From positions 1-16,734 of the forward strand of contig JBKHHW010000065.1 in NCBI GenBank assembly GCA_046538945.1: a stretch of 16,734 bases of DNA. Direction: 5' to 3'. Positions within the stretch are counted from its first letter, which is position 1. Each line of letters opens with the position of its first letter. The notes beneath the pieces were generated by a model that saw nothing but the letters and a program-made list of their open reading frames with translations, was not told where the DNA came from and searched no databases. Origin of the DNA: JAEZKC01 sp046538945. Its GTDB lineage: Bacteria; Fibrobacterota; Chitinivibrionia; Chitinivibrionales; Chitinispirillaceae. The translations under genes and the position numbers were made by a program. Positions 15,608 to 16,734 of this stretch are shown one piece after another.

Positions 15608-16660
15608 ATGCAGAACAGAAAACCTGCCAGTTCCGATATCGAAATGCCGGAAAGCTTCGGTTTTCAGTGGCATATTACCGACCGCTGTGCCGGCCGGTGT
15701 CTTCACTGCTACCAGGACCGTTTTGACGGGAGTAAAGAGCAGAGTTGTGATGATCTGAAGAGAATCTCCGATCACATCATGACCTCTCTTCCGGTACCGG
15801 TGAGTATAAATCTGACTGGAGGGGAGCCGCTGCTTTATCCCGGGTTTTTCGATTTGTTGGGGCATATCAGTGAGTACAATACTATTGAAGAGCTTAATGT
15901 TATAACCAGCGCCACGGTTCTGGGTGAGGCGGTACTGGAAAAGCTGTCCATTGTCACCAGACTCACATATATCAAAGTTTCTCTCGAATCAAATGATCCG
16001 GCTGTTAATGACTCCATTCGGGGGAGTGGTCATTTCGAAAAAGTGGTTCACAATATAGGCCGTTTGGTGAATGCGGGGCATTCGGTTGTGCTTATGGTGA
16101 CTCTGGGTTCCTGTAATTTTGATAGTGTGGCGGGAATCTGCGGACTTGCTGGAACACTGGGGGTTAGCGGGGTAATTTTCGAGCGGTACGTGCCATTGGG
16201 GCGGGGGAAAGGGATTGTATCAAATCTCCTCTCTCCGCACGAATGGGCCTTTGTGATTCAGGAAATCTGCAGGATAGGTGAGGTGGATACCGGCATTGAG
16301 GACCTGCTTGCATACAAAGCCTTCTGGGTTGATATGAGTGATGGGGAGGGGGGAGAAGCAGGTTCGGTTCGAGGTGCTCTGTGTAACCTTGGCCCATCCT
16401 CCATGGCGCTCATGCCCGATGGGACGGTGTTCCCCTGCCGTCGGCTGCCTTTTTCGGTGGGGAAAATGCCGGAGGAGTCCATTTTTCAGATCCTCGAAAG
16501 GCTTCAGAAGTATTCGCCCCGGGTACTGAAATCTCAAATGAAGGGCAGCCAGTGCGGATCGTGCGGGCATGATGAGTGTGTCGGGTGCAGGGCTTTGACA
16601 ATATCGCTGGGTGGTGGCCTTCTGGATGATGATCCTCAGTGCCCGATTCGTTGTTTTTAA
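15608..16660 (+). CDS. Radical SAM/SPASM domain protein
   Basis: This is a 350-residue protein. The radical SAM cluster motif is CAGRCLHC (Cys 27, 31, 34), followed by NLTGGEPLLYP, the usual second-strand GGE motif. The C-terminal third has a SPASM-type cysteine set: C259, C277, C316, C319, C324, C327, C345 and C349, enough for two extra Fe-S clusters, with PDGTVFPCRR as the typical lead-in. Family members include peptide maturases and heme-related enzymes such as the NirJ/AhbC type. No precursor peptide is seen beside it, so peptide modification is not shown. AAGG lies four bases before ATG 15608. Its upstream partner is a small membrane protein. Its TAA directly abuts the stop of a minus-strand gene. 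The substrate is unknown. Confidence 0.85.
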   Translation: MQNRKPASSDIEMPESFGFQWHITDRCAGRCLHCYQDRFDGSKEQSCDDLKRISDHIMTSLPVPVSINLTGGEPLLYPGFFDLLGHISEYNTIEELNVITSATVLGEAVLEKLSIVTRLTYIKVSLESNDPAVNDSIRGSGHFEKVVHNIGRLVNAGHSVVLMVTLGSCNFDSVAGICGLAGTLGVSGVIFERYVPLGRGKGIVSNLLSPHEWAFVIQEICRIGEVDTGIEDLLAYKAFWVDMSDGEGGEAGSVRGALCNLGPSSMALMPDGTVFPCRRLPFSVGKMPEESIFQILERLQKYSPRVLKSQMKGSQCGSCGHDECVGCRALTISLGGGLLDDDPQCPIRCF

Positions 16661-16734
16661 TTATCCTCTGTTTATATTTTTTTCTAAGAAAATCTTTCTG
16701 CTTGTTTCCGCAATGGTGAAAGTGGTGTCTTGCT
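16661..16734 (-). CDS. Probable C-terminus of a convergent gene, cut by the window edge
   Basis: On the minus strand an open frame runs from the window edge to a TAA at 16661-16663, directly beside the radical SAM stop. The visible 23 residues (QDTTFTIAETSRKIFLEKNI then NRG) look like a normal amphipathic protein tail and not random translation. The stretch is too short to name a family. No terminator separates the two convergent genes. Confidence 0.35.
   Translation of the reverse strand, partial: QDTTFTIAETSRKIFLEKNINRG

Overview
The window is a compact stretch of Gram-negative bacterial chromosome. Signs of an outer-membrane organism are a lipoprotein with an LPP20-like domain, several exported envelope proteins, an LpxL-family acyltransferase and intrinsic terminators. 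Purine-rich ribosome binding sites precede several genes, which argues against typical Bacteroidota. DUF4954, LPP20-like, WD40 and DUF4384 modules together suggest the FCB group, perhaps Fibrobacterota/Chitinispirillales. That placement is a low-confidence inference from family content. I see no tRNA, rRNA, IS element, CRISPR array or phage gene.

Layout. (1) Minus strand, 1-4940: a DUF4954 beta-helix protein truncated by the left edge, preceded by a 999-residue membrane transporter-like/spermidine synthase-like fusion. (2) A divergent intergenic region, 4941-5228, with dyad sequences and a plausible promoter. (3) Plus strand, 5229-7499: a large exported protein joining a degenerate metallophosphatase domain to a monothiol (CPYG) thioredoxin-like domain and two apparently cysteine-free thioredoxin-like domains; a good terminator follows. 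(4) 7778-11292: an LPP20-type lipoprotein, a strong hairpin terminator, then a translationally coupled pair made of a periplasmic WD40 protein and an LPP20/CsgG-like/DUF4384 protein. (5) 11370-15059: four genes with overlapping stops and starts, namely DUF3047, an LPG-synthase-type flippase, a PimA-like GT4 glycosyltransferase and an LpxL/PatA-like acyltransferase. (6) 15164-16660: a small four-helix membrane protein and a radical SAM/SPASM enzyme, followed on the minus strand by the probable tail of another gene.

How the genes may work together. Block 5 reads as a membrane glycolipid module in which a sugar is added to a lipid, an acyl chain is added, and a multi-pass membrane protein of the flippase-like family may move the product. 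Block 4 looks like an envelope-surveillance or secretion-associated set of unknown role. The exported thioredoxin-like protein may act in periplasmic thiol chemistry. Functions beyond domain family are inference; no database search was run.
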